Part shown: positions 47,102 through 57,695 of the stretch, in pieces | Position numbering within the stretch: position 1 is the stretch's first letter | Layout of the letters: every line of letters begins with the position of its first letter | From: Parasitella parasitica | Lineage: Eukaryota; Mucoromycota; Mucoromycetes; Mucorales; Mucoraceae | Length of the DNA: 64,000 bases | Assembly: GCA_025201805.1 (NCBI GenBank) | Contig: MU619297.1 | Span: forward strand, 114,197-178,196 | Direction: 5' to 3' | Notes under the pieces: model-generated | What the model was told of the DNA's origin: nothing | The model's database searches: none | The model's input: the letters and a program-made list of their open reading frames with translations, nothing else | Translations under genes and position numbers: made by a program

Positions 47102-47472
47102 TTATTTCTTTCCGGATTTCTTAATACCACCACTAACTACAAGCATTAAAGAGAGTTTGTAAATAAGCATAGTTATAATTATTATATACACTTACGCAAA
47201 GGTCCTTTTCCTCCTGCCTTTTGTTGCATTTCTTTCAACTTCTTGGCCTCCTCCATCTTTTTTTGCTTGAATTTTTTATCTTCCTATAGAAAAATCAGTC
47301 AGACGTAAATACATTTTATTGCAATGTCCTCCTTTACCTCATCATCAGAGAAATCTTCCTTCTTGGGCTTTTTGAGAGGCTTGAGTTTGCCACCTTTTCA
47401 AAACGAGTAAGCTTTTTTTTTTGACGCTATCCCACGTACTCTGTTGTTTAACTCACCTTGTCTACCAGACAT
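47102..47472 (-). CDS. TMA7: Translation machinery-associated protein 7
   Basis: Four tiny exons, 47472-47457, 47393-47338, 47283-47196 and 47136-47102, give 64 residues, the size of the TMA7/CCDC72 family. The protein reads MSGRQGGKLKPLKKPKK, then EDFSDDE, EDKKFKQKKMEEAKKLKEMQ, and ends GGIKKSGKK, matching the family from end to end. It associates with ribosomes; the precise role is unclear. The first exon is only 16 bases, so automated gene finders could miss this gene. Confidence 0.93.
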
Positions 47473-48473
47473 TTTAAAATAAAAATATTTGCAAACGTAC
47501 AAACACCCTTCCTTGACTTGATGAAAAAACTTTTTCATCTGATGTTGCTAGCCTTTAATCTTCCGACTTGTGCGTCACCTAATCATCTCTTGCTGCTAGT
47601 CTCCAAAATGACATCCTTCATAGTGCAAACGATGAAAGAGGATACAAGTTTGAAAAAACTAATACAACTGTAAAATACAGCAATAATTAACCACAAGGCA
47701 CACATCAAACAAAAATACTAGATATGTGAGGGTACGTACAAATAGATTAATCTGTGCACGATCTTCAGAAGGTTGTAAGCTTTAGTACTAGGGCGTGTCC
47801 TTTGCATTTGTACGTTTTAACGCCAAAGGTTTTGTTGTCATCCCAAGAAAGAGACCACTGGTAGATGCAAGGCTGTAGTATCAAGATTATTAGAATGCAT
47901 ACGTGTGTTATTTCTCTTATCCAAACGTCTTGCCGTTTGAGTTTATTGTAATGCAAGTGCGCGATGTACTGAAGCTGGTAAACCCACTTCAGTCCATCAC
48001 CTATTCAGTGCCCTAGGCAAAGCCTACAACAATAAATGGATTGCATTTGCAAGTTTTTTAACACCTCGTGGCACTTCTTGTGTTAATTTATTATCTGAAC
48101 AAAGAGGCCATTATTATATGTAATCAAATGTGTACATGTTGTCTCTCATTTTCTTACCCAAGTCAAGGAGAATCTTGAATTGTACTTTTGAAAACCTCGA
48201 ATTTCAAACAATATGGAATCAATGTACCCATTCTTTTAAAATAATTGATTATCAAGATATTCTCTCGTTGTTGAGCCATGTATAAAACTATGATGAACAG
48301 CTCCTTTGTTTGAATGTCTTTTGTCCTGACATGTCGATCAATGCTCAAATGCAAAGGTCCTGGTCACTCTATAGTCACCATAATGAAGTGACTCGCGCGA
48401 TCCTTGATCGGGTGCCATTCATAGGCCATTGTTGTTCGTTTCTTTCTTATACATTTTTTAAACAGGCTTAAAT
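47473..48473. other. Divergent intergenic region
   Basis: One kilobase between the divergent TMA7 and BRCT genes. Frames at 47458-47673, 47765-47956 and 48163-48354 have no family features. Nothing else is seen. Confidence 0.4.
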
Positions 48474-50797
48474 ATGGTTCATCCTCCTAGCAATAGCTCT
48501 CGATTATCAGCTTTGAAAAATGCTAGACTCAATGCATCTAAATCCAAGCAGTCTGGTATAGCAGACTTTTTGAAAAAAAACCATCCTATCGTCCCTGTGC
48601 AGTATCGGCATCATCGTACTACACGCCCTTCATCACAGCCACAGAAGCAAGCGCAAGCGCAAGCACAGCCATCGCAGCAGCAAACACAAGCACAGAGACA
48701 AAAGAGCCCAATATTATCAGAGACACAGAACACATCGACGAGTACACAGAGCAACAAAATATTGAATGGCGTTGTTGCTTGTCTGGATGTGAGGTAATTA
48801 CAGTTATTGTATGCTTTAGGACTATAATCTCATCGTTATCCACCTTTCCACTCAGAACTGAAGATGGGGATGATGTATCTCAAAACTTTGAGCGGGCTCT
48901 TCAGTCAATGGGTGCCAAGGTACAGTGGTTTTCATCTCGTTCGTATATAACACACTAACAAATAACTGACTCCTCTTTTTAATTCGAAAAAGACTCGACG
49001 AACGTTCAGCGGTAATATTTTATGCAGTATATATACAACACGCAGGACCCCTTGTTGACAGTATTATTACTACTATTATGCAGATTCAATCACTCATTTG
49101 ATTTTCAAGAATGGATCTCCAGCGACGTTGAAAAAAGCCATGAGCAAAAACGTATTTATTATCAATTTATTGTGGATATCCAGATGTAAACGTGAAGGCA
49201 AGAGACTTGCCGAGAAAGATTTTTTAATAGAACAACCACAGGGGCTGGTAATTGCTGGAAAGAAAAGACGAAAGTCGATGGAGCCAGGCAAAGTGAGAGC
49301 GCTTGTTCTGAATGAACTGGAGGCATCATGTAAGTTGGACTGTGTTGTGATTATGATTGATTTCTTGTTGGTCGAAACTAGTCAATAACGCTTGGCCTGT
49401 TCTCCAAAAATCTAGTATCATCATCAAGCGACGGATCAACCAATGATGAAAAGATGGAAGCCAGAAGACAGACAATCGCCACAAGCAGTTGGACAGCCAG
49501 GGATTTCAGAAAACCAACTGCTGCTGAGAGTTTGAGCAGAAAACGACATATCGAGCAAGCTGAAATATACGACGATCAAGAAGACAAAGATGTTTTACCG
49601 CCTAGGCTCTCACTCCCTATCTCTGTCGAGTCGATTGCGAGTCGTCATATGTCTAAAAAGCAGAAACCACCTGCTACAGTTCCAGTTCATGTGCCTAGCC
49701 TGGAAATGAAAGAGCAAATTAAAGCGAGATTTTCCATTGGTCAAGCTCCAACTAAGAAACCTGCTGTAAAGGCCAGCAGCAGTAACAGCAACCCTTCAAA
49801 TCTTAAAATAGATGATACCCTAGGCCAAATAGACCCTTCACGATTATCGATATCTTCGCCTACACAAGTCAGCTCGACCCCCATCAAAAGAAAGCGTCGG
49901 CTAACAGGCTCAATAAATCGACCATCCATTCCAAGTGGTAATGATGCATTAGACACGCCCAAATCAACGACAAATGATATGCCTCGAACGATTGTTTTGA
50001 CGAGTGTAACGCCGCTGATTCGCAAAAAGTACGAGGCTATAATAAAAGAGCTTGGTAGATTCCAGCTAGCTACAGAGTAAGCGACCTTTTGTGGAATATA
50101 TCGGCCTAATTTTTAACGAGTATGATTGTGTGTGTGAATATTTATAGAGTAACAGAGACCACAAGCCATATTTTAGGTATACTCGGCATAGATTAAAAAA
50201 GTTGGCAAATATACTGAATTTTCTTCTTTTTTTTTTTTAGTGGGAGCTCAAAGAAGAACGAAATCATTGACGCTGGGTTTCTTACGAGGTGCTTGGATTC
50301 TGAATCCTGAATGGTAAGGATTTGCATGAATTTCGTTGTATTACATCATAATGCTAAGATTTGGGAGTTAGGCTTATTCAGAGCAAAATCAAAGGAGAGT
50401 ATTTGGCAGAGGATAAGTTTGAATTACTAGAGTGGTATCCAAGAGCCAAAGCAGCAAGAGAGCGTGAGAGATTAATACCATCGTCGACTTGTATCAACAT
50501 ACAGTCGTCATCCAGTGGTGTAGATTTTATCAAGGAGTTGGTTAAATTGGCTGGTGGCACTGTGGTTGATAACAGTCAAAATGCAGACATCATTATCTGT
50601 GAGAAGACTAAAATGTTGAAAGATAAAAGAATGGTGACAGATCATTGGTTGTTCGAATCGATTGAGCATTGGAAATGTAAAGTGTACAAATTTAAGAGTT
50701 TTTCACATTGTTACTAATATAGTCATTTTCTTTTTTTTTTTGCAATGTGAACAAATCAGGTATGCCATTAGACAACTATGGCCATGAAAAGAAATAA
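48474..50797 (+). CDS. Microcephalin-like protein with three BRCT domains
   Basis: Nine predicted exons: 48474-48793, 48856-48919, 48993-49011, 49084-49329, 49416-50076, 50148-50176, 50241-50313, 50372-50676 and 50760-50797, giving 584 residues. After a Gln/Ser/Thr-rich N-terminus with SGIADFLKK (PCNA-box-like), BRCT1 spans about residues 98-190: GVVACLDVRTEDGDD, MGAKTRRTFSDSITHLIFKNG, and FIINLLWISRCKREGKR. Then KKRRKSMEP lies where microcephalin has its KKKRKCMQP-type motif. A disordered basic linker leads to a C-terminal BRCT pair: PRTIVLTSV...RTKSLTLGFLRGAWILNPEWL and VDFIKELVKLAGGTVVDNSQNADIIIC. This 1+2 arrangement is that of MCPH1, a DNA-damage and chromosome-condensation regulator. 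Exons of 19 and 29 bases are needed for the frame. Another BRCT adaptor is possible. Confidence 0.85.
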
Positions 50798-51176
50798 AAA
50801 AAATATATACATATATACGCTATATGTACCAATGTTTGCCTGTATAATATGTTTTTGGAGCTTCCAGCTTCTAGCTTGAGCAGCTGTTTGAATATACCAA
50901 TGATCGATAAGTTTGCAAAATTGTGGTCTATTATCGCTGCTAACTGTAGCTGTGTACACCCAAACTTAATATCATCAAGGTCCTGAAGAGATACTGTAAA
51001 TTATCAGCGACTAATAGAACTTGCCATTTGGGAAAAGCTAATTGCAGGCTAATTTTTAAAAGCCATCGTTTGGTACCACCCAAACAAATACTTTGCATTT
51101 ATTTTCATGCCATGTGTCCACTACACTATCAAATATACAGGCTGTAGGTTATGTTTTACCCAAGTCGTTTCATTTG
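50798..51176. other. Intergenic
   Basis: About 380 AT-rich bases between two genes on the same strand, with no feature beyond the downstream TATA element. Confidence 0.4.
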
Positions 51177-51186
51177 TATAAAAGGG
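51177..51186 (+). promoter_or_regulatory. TATA box of the small orphan gene
   Basis: TATAAAAGGG lies 73 bases before the start codon at 51259, with a CT-rich leader (about 51220-51245) in between. It is one of the cleaner TATA elements in the window and suggests strong or regulated expression. Confidence 0.55.
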
Positions 51187-51258
51187 AGGGCAAATTCTCT
51201 TTTACTTTGTATTTTTCATCAACACTCTCTCTTTCATCTACTTTTTCACATAAACAAT

Positions 51259-51543
51259 ATGCCTGGACCTGCTACAATTTTCTCCCTAGGTGCCGTTGGT
51301 GCCGCTGCTGTCTACGTTAATCGAAGAAACTCCCAAACATCCGAGGCTGATAACATGAATCCTATTGCATTGGCCAGAAGACGATCAAGCACAGTTCAAC
51401 CTGATCATGAATGGTCTTCTCGTAAGCAACCTGAATATCTTTGGCGTAGAGACAATGGCGTTAGCTTCAGTCATAATTCCAAGCCCAAGTATCCTACAGG
51501 TCAGAAGGATCTTCAACAATCATCATCTTCCTCATCTAAATAA
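51259..51543 (+). CDS. Small uncharacterised protein with N-terminal hydrophobic segment
   Basis: A single-exon 94-residue frame starting MPGPATIFSLGAVGAAAVYV and ending in a run of Ser. Residues 5-20 form a short Gly/Ala-rich hydrophobic helix followed by NRRN, so it may be an inner-membrane or tail-type mitochondrial protein. The rest is polar with LARRRSSTVQ and PEYLWRRDNGVSF. I do not recognise a family. A good TATA box, a CT-rich leader and a clean ATG context (AACAATATG) support a real gene. Confidence 0.7.
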   Translation: MPGPATIFSLGAVGAAAVYVNRRNSQTSEADNMNPIALARRRSSTVQPDHEWSSRKQPEYLWRRDNGVSFSHNSKPKYPTGQKDLQQSSSSSSK

Positions 51544-53089
51544 CAATAATGCATTCATTTCTCTCTACAGCCGTCTACAGCTATTTTATCCCCTCCATTT
51601 TTTCTTGAAAATAAATTTATGTTTTTGAAACAAAATAACCGAGTGTGTGAACTTTATATAGGCTCTCTATATTCGTTATCGTCATCTTCAAGCCAAGAGT
51701 GCATGCGTAGTGATTATACGATACGTGGGAGTGGCATTGACAGAACGCTTGTGGCACATTGAAGTTAGTTCCTTACTATAGATCCGAATTTACGCCCTTG
51801 TTTAGGTTACCATGCCAAATTAATATATATTTGCCTGACGGTTATGGACAACCTTGGTGTTGATGATGCTGGCACATATAGGTTTGCAAACTCGAAAGCA
51901 AACATAGCATGCCCAATAATGAAAACAGCTCCTCTGCCTGAATTGGGGACAAATGGATGGCTTTCCTTACTCAAATTCATATCTTATCAGATATCACACA
52001 TTCTGAGATACTTGCTAGTTTAAAATTGTGATTCATCGGTTTTCCTTAACACTTCTACCAAGTATTGAAAGCTCTGGATCCTTTAGATTCAAGTGCCTGA
52101 ATACGTTCCAAGCCTTGGTCGTCAAATGTGCGCTGTACATTCGAGAAGATGCGAATAGGGTATGATTCCTCCCCCAAAATACTTGCCAAAATATACCGCC
52201 TGATGTTATCTATTGCGCGTAGTATATTCCTCATTTCAATGATGAGTTCTATCTGTTGCTAACTTTTCATGTCGTTGAGGCCCTCTGTTGGAATACTGAT
52301 GTAGTATTTATGAATTGATCCTTGACTAATCTTCTGATCGTTTCTTGTGATTGTATTGTCGCAAATTTTTCCTGGTTTGCTTTCAATCAAAAACTAAGAA
52401 TCTCAAGTCAAAGTTAATGCATAGGCTTCACTATTTTATAATGTCATAAGTTGCATGTATAAATAAAAGTGAGCAGCACATTTGGAATACTCACTGTTTG
52501 CATGTAAATGGAGCACCTGGCGAATAACAAGTTTAGCCGTTGTATGAGGCTGAATTATATTACATTAGCCAACATAGCTCAATGTCATTGACTCATAGAT
52601 TGGCTGCACAATCAAACTATGCTTCATTTTATTTAGTTACTTTTTTAGTTGTTTATACCCAAGCTTAACTGCAAATATAGCTCAAGTCAGAGACTACCTT
52701 TATGAGATCAACTTTCACAATATGTAGGTTTATATCAATGCAGGCTTTTTTATGCCTTTAAATACGACAGATTGATCAAATAGATTAATATACAGAGGCA
52801 TTTCCATACACCATTATGAAAATACACTTCCGGGAAAATATTTGATGAAGAACATAGACAGACCTAAAACGATTACAGTAATAGACACAAACTAGAAATG
52901 TTCACGCAAAGACCATTATCTCTATGCTATCTGCCTAGTCCTTCTTACGATCAAGGATATGTGCTAGTTTGTAACGTGAATGCTTTTAAAACAAGCAATC
53001 GCCCGTAAGCTAGTATATTAAACCTGAATGCTCTGGTTTGCAATGATGGTTACAAAACCAAGTTCCAGCTGCAATGAACACAAGTATTT
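51544..53089. other. Gene-poor DNA upstream of transposase remnants
   Basis: About 1.5 kb with no open frame of note on either strand. It adjoins degraded transposase DNA and may contain older element sequence; I could not identify terminal repeats. Confidence 0.35.
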
Positions 53090-53800
53090 TTTTTGTTCCA
53101 AAGATAAAAAAAGATTGGTAATAATGGGGCTGTGCAATCACTAAAGAATTGAATACTGTGGTCAACTTATCCTTTGCAGTTTTCTTGAGGGATTTGTCTA
53201 ATAGGCTTGTTTAATTTTTTAGAGTCTCTCAAATTAGGCTTTCTTTTGACCAAGGTTTTCAACTTGGAAAAACAACCCTCAATAGGGCAAAAGAAAGGCA
53301 ATTACGTGAGCAACGAGCATATTGAATAAATTGAATTCTTAAAGAACTCTTTTACAACAGACGATTTGTGAATCGAAGCGTTATTCATAATAAAAAACGA
53401 AGACCAGCATTGGTATCACCCAGTTTCTTCATAACCACACTGATAAAATCTTTGAATATTTTACTAGTTGTGCTTTCTTTGACAATTTTTACTGAGGCTT
53501 CTTCAACTCCACGATAAGAGATAGCTGCAAGAATGAATATGTTTACAATTCGCTTTGTAGAATTGACCACTACGCTTATAGAGCCTTTCTTTGAATAACC
53601 TTGTCCACGAACAAGATCAACCAAAAAGCCAGCCTCATCAACAAAGGTACAATGCCTATTTCGGGCAATCTTTGGGCAACGTACTCGCATCTTTGTTTGA
53701 TAGTTTCAGATTTTAAAAACAACAATTTTGTAATTAAACATTTTAAAAAGGCAAATGCTTTTGCTTTGCAAATGAATACCATAACAATTGATATAACTCT
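53090..53800 (-). pseudogene. Decayed IS630/Tc1-mariner-type DDE transposase
   Basis: The catalytic core is spread over shifted frames on the minus strand. HCTFVDEAGF (first catalytic Asp) is followed by VRGQGYSKKGSISVVV and IFILAAISYRGVE. After a stop in the first frame near 53386, the next frame reads MNNASIHKSSVVKEFF, where active enzymes have MDN, so the second Asp is Asn. About 100 bases further on, PIEGCFSKLKTLVKRK carries the final Glu. Frame shifts and stops make it a dead copy. It also lacks a recognisable helix-turn-helix N-terminus in one frame. The range is approximate. Confidence 0.8.
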
Positions 53801-54339
53801 TTAATATGAAAAATTCCCTCTTTTATTTAGATCAGTTTTGTAACGGGTATAAATAAAGCAATTGATGTTGTTAAAAAGTACTCCAATTCATGATTATATG
53901 TACAACAGATGTACTAGTTCATTGTAAATGAGAAGATAGATCCTAACAATGTAGTTCATCAATGCATGAAGAGAGACCAGGGCTCTTCATAAGTTTGTCC
54001 GCTCCAATTACAGCGAAGAAGAAATTCTGGACATATATTATTGAATCTTTCTTCATTCATATGGTATTACAGTGGCAAGAAAGTTTGATACAGTTTATAT
54101 TCTCTTGTTTTATTCTTTATTGATCCAATATTTTGTCTATCTAAAGGGGCGACAACTCCTTGAAAAGCAAAGAGCCTAAAAGTCAAGTTAGATTTGCACA
54201 TTGTTATTTCGAACGATGAAGAGGCAGTAGTCGATGGGATGACGGCGGGGATGGCAAAGACAGCCACAAAACGCAAGCTATATGGTAATGCCAATCTTGG
54301 AAAGTAAAAGCTATATTTAGGCGATGTTGGAATATTTAT

Positions 54340-55320
54340 GCTTAATACATGAAACGAAGCAGATTGATCCTAATGACGCCATTAAAAGAGTTGTAGAAGA
54401 AGTTAAATGTGAAAGCTTAGACAACGGAAGTATTTTATAATAATATTTACTATGATTCGGTTGTTAATAATGAAGAGAAAGATCGAGTTGACGAGGATTC
54501 TGATGATCGTGATGGTGATGAATAAACTATGCCGTTGTACATAAAAAATGAGCCATATGAACGATATTTTCTTACTTAAATCAAAAGGTTTACCAAGTAT
54601 TGCCTTGGTCAAATATCCTTGATCGCATAAAGTACTAGGTAGAAGACAGTATCAAAATGATATTTTTTGTGCGAATATTTCTAGTTTGTATGGACTACTG
54701 TAACCGCTTTAGGTTTGCTTATATACTTCAACAAATGTTTTCATGTCAATAATGATATTTCTTTTCTTGCATGAAAAGTTGATAAAACCCAATGAGGCCG
54801 CTAAACTTGCAAACGCTAATCCTGACACTGCGAGAAAGTGGAAGAGAGAGCACGAAAGAGACGTTGAGAATGAGATAAATTTTCTACAAATGAATTTTAC
54901 ATCAAACAGAGCGCCTAAACCAACAAAATGAGGACCACGAAAATGCACTTGATCAACTTTTACGATGAAATTCCATCAACTGTTATCCACTATGCAGTCG
55001 ATGATTTAAGCAAAAGCTAAGAAGGTTAGGCAATAAAAAAGAAAATAATTGCTGAAGTCGTGAAAGAGGATTGAAATTCAATATAGAGGTTGTCACCAAC
55101 ATGAGCATCCAAAGGAGAGAAATAGTCAGGCGACTCTTGAAGCTCGCGCAAATTGGATTGAAGAATGACAAAACAGATGTTTGCATTTCATGAAGAATTG
55201 TGTTTCTCTCGATGAAGTAGGATTCGATCGTTTAAAAGGCACAACACGGCAAAAAAGCAATTGAAGAAACAACTTCTGCGAGGGGTTCATGACATAAAGT
55301 TGCTGGTGCAGTTTCAACAT
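54340..55320 (+). pseudogene. Second decayed IS630-type transposase, opposite strand
   Basis: On the plus strand, 54785-54865 encodes KPNEAAKLANANPDTARKWK, the N-terminal helix-turn-helix typical of this transposase group. Further on, after several stops and shifts, come a segment like QATLEARANWIEEW and then LDEVGFDRLKGTTR near 55211-55250, equivalent to the first catalytic Asp region of the minus-strand copy. The later catalytic residues are not evident. It is a different, more degraded copy lying head to head with the one at 53.1-53.8 kb. Limits are approximate. Confidence 0.65.
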
Positions 55321-55550
55321 TTATTGTTATGAATGTAAGCATAAAAAATCAGTGCTGATGGTAACATAATCTTTATAACGGTAACACGTAATTTGATCTT
55401 GCTTAGTATACCCTTATTTGTAGATATAAGAATATCATCGGCAAATATTATATAGTGATAATCATAACCTTTACGACAAGGCTTTACCAGATTATTTAAA
55501 GATTGCAGTGAAAATCTCCTGCAGCTTGTACTGTTATCAGACCAGACCAT
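55314..55550 (-). pseudogene. Fragment of a non-LTR reverse transcriptase
   Basis: A 78-residue minus-strand frame contains YHYIIFADDILISTNK, the (Y/F)ADD catalytic box of reverse transcriptases (FADD at 55445-55434). Preceding LVKPCRKGYD and the hydrophobic context fit a LINE-type palm domain. No neighbouring RT motifs or ends are found, so it is a small scrap, possibly inserted beside the transposase remnants. Confidence 0.55.
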
Positions 55551-55924
55551 CCGAGATAGGGTGTATTTAATGTGCGTTTTTTTTTATCAGATTGAGTGCA
55601 AACAAAATTTGTAAAGAGTCTTAATCTTTTACATCGTAAACAGTATTGCATTTAGTTCCTGAATCTTTGACAATGGCATTATGGTAGTATACATAAAGCC
55701 ATTTTTTTTTATTGAAATAATTGTTTTGTTTGATCGATCAAATTTAAAAAGTTTTGAATTTTAAAGAAAAGGAATATTATACTGTTGGTATGGATTATTG
55801 TAGTAAAAATTGAGGTAATGTAGTTGTATAAATTAAGTTTTGGAACTTTTGGTTAATTCTCATAGTATATAAATTCAAATAAATAAGAAATTGGTTGCCA
55901 TTAAATCTGAAAAAACAGTGTCAT
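55551..55924. other. Intergenic, AT-rich
   Basis: AT-rich 3' flank of the surface-protein gene; nothing else is seen. Confidence 0.4.
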
Positions 55925-56720
55925 TTAGAAAGCCAGGTAACCAGCACCAACAACCATTGCAATGGCATAGCTGCTAAGCTGCAGTTTGCTAGCAGCATTT
56001 CCAGATTGCTCGGCAACAGGGGCACTTGCGGAAATGGCAGGAGATGCACCAGCAGAAATACCAGAAGCCGAAGCGGAGGCACTAATGATAGAGGAAGCAT
56101 TAGATGCAAGAGGAACACCAGATGAGAGAGCAGTGGCGACAGATGGGATGATAGAAGAACCAGTACTGGCGATTGAGCTAACAGTAGCAGCAGTAGTAGT
56201 TTCAGCCACAGCAGTTGTGGTTGTTATTCCTGCGGCAGTAGTGGTAGTTTGGGCAGCGGTAGTAGTTTGAGCGGCAGTCGTTGTTTGATCAGTCGTGGTA
56301 TCAGATGCACAGGTATCACCACTGTGTTGGGCGTACCATGCACAAGCACCAGAAAATTCGGCATTGAAAAGTTCTGGGTTATCGCCAGTACAAGCAGACA
56401 TACAAGTACCAGCCTTAGTCATGAATGACATGTAATCGGCAGTACCTTTGGTACACATCAACTTGAGAGAATCAAGAAATAAGGGTGAACTGGAATCCAT
56501 GGTCCAGCCAGAAACCCATTCTTGACCAGTTTGCTATTAACAATTAAAAATCAGCCATCAAATGCACGAAATATCAATAAAATGCCAAGGAATAGATACT
56601 TACGACATTACAATTGGTGAAACACTCAGTAGATCCAACGACATTGTAAGAGGGATTACAATTTTGAGCAGAGACAGCAACAGCAGCAGCGGCTAAAGTA
56701 ATGGCGATAAAAGAACGCAT
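55925..56720 (-). CDS. Secreted, GPI-anchor-type Ser/Thr-rich surface protein
   Basis: Two exons, 56720-56604 and 56533-55925, give 241 residues. A signal peptide (MRSFIAITLAAAAVAVSA) is followed by a small Cys-rich module of about 100 residues (CNPSY, CFTNCN, LKLMCTKG, KAGTCMSACTGD, GACAWYAQHSGDTC). A Thr/Ala/Ser-rich stalk with tandem AAQTTT-like units comes next, expected to be O-glycosylated. The C-terminus is small residues then a hydrophobic tail (LSSYAIAMVVGAGYLAF), the layout of a GPI-anchor signal. This is a cell-wall or plasma-membrane surface protein of the fungus; the function of the Cys module is unknown. Confidence 0.85.
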
Positions 56721-57635
56721 GTTTAAAAAAATTGGAGTATGTATTAATAGACGAAAGTAAAAGATAAAAAGAGATCAAGAACCAGACATCTATTTAAACT
56801 AAAGATCAAAATCGCTTCTTTTACCCCCTGTTAGATTTTGAAAAAAAAAAAAAAAAAAAAACTTATGTACTACCAAATAGGAACATCTTGTAACTGTATA
56901 AAAAAATTCTTCTACTATCTGAGTAGTTGCATGGGACAATGTCTGATCCTTCCAAGGTTACAGACACAGAGAAGGTAGATCAAAAAAATCGATTCAGGGC
57001 GGACAATTGCGGTAACCGCCACCGCGCCCTTGTTCAACAATAACTTTGTTCTGATTGTAACACGGGTCCTGTGCTACATATTTTTATCAGATTTTTCCAT
57101 TGATGACACAAAAATAACTGGATTATAATATAGAAAAAATTCAGATTACATAGCATACTTAGATGAACATAGTGATCTGTCATTTAGCTTTTATCTGTAG
57201 CATGACAATCAATTTAATTAAAATTATTCTCTATCAGATCCTTCACTGCATAATATTTTCTCAAAACTGTCAAATACCCTGTAATTGCACAGACATCTCC
57301 GCATAGAAATATAATATAATGTTTTGACAAAAATGGTCAACACGAGTTTGATTTCTAACTTGGAAATATAAAAAAAAAATAAAGAGAAAAGCGAGAAAAT
57401 TCTTGATCGTTGTACCAACCATACTAATTTTACCATCTGATAAGATGTTGATGTAAAAGATGGAGGCGGCCCTTGTATTTTTTTTTTTTTTTTACATCTG
57501 ATAAAAATCTACATACAGACTTCAGTAGATTTGATTTTGGTAGAAAGGTCAGACTTCCCTCTGCGCGCTTATATCTTTACTTTCCTTTTGCATTTGATTC
57601 CTCTTTTTTTAAAAGGAATTATACATCTATTTTAT
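56721..57635. other. Divergent promoter region (surface protein / MFS)
   Basis: About 0.9 kb, AT-rich, with poly-A at 56840-56860 and poly-T near 57479-57493. No gene is seen. Confidence 0.4.
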
Positions 57636-57645
57636 TATAAATAAA
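57636..57645 (+). promoter_or_regulatory. Putative TATA box of the MFS gene
   Basis: TATAAATAAA lies 60 bases upstream of the MFS start codon, with a CT-rich leader between them. Confidence 0.4.
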
Positions 57646-57695
57646 GCCCAAGAAATTTTGGTTTCTCTCTTTATCTTTTCTCATCGTCGCAAAAA

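Noticed and set aside
55986-56270. Ala/Glu/Val-rich plus frame opposite the surface protein
   Set aside because: Shadow of the repetitive Thr/Ala-coding stalk of the minus-strand gene.
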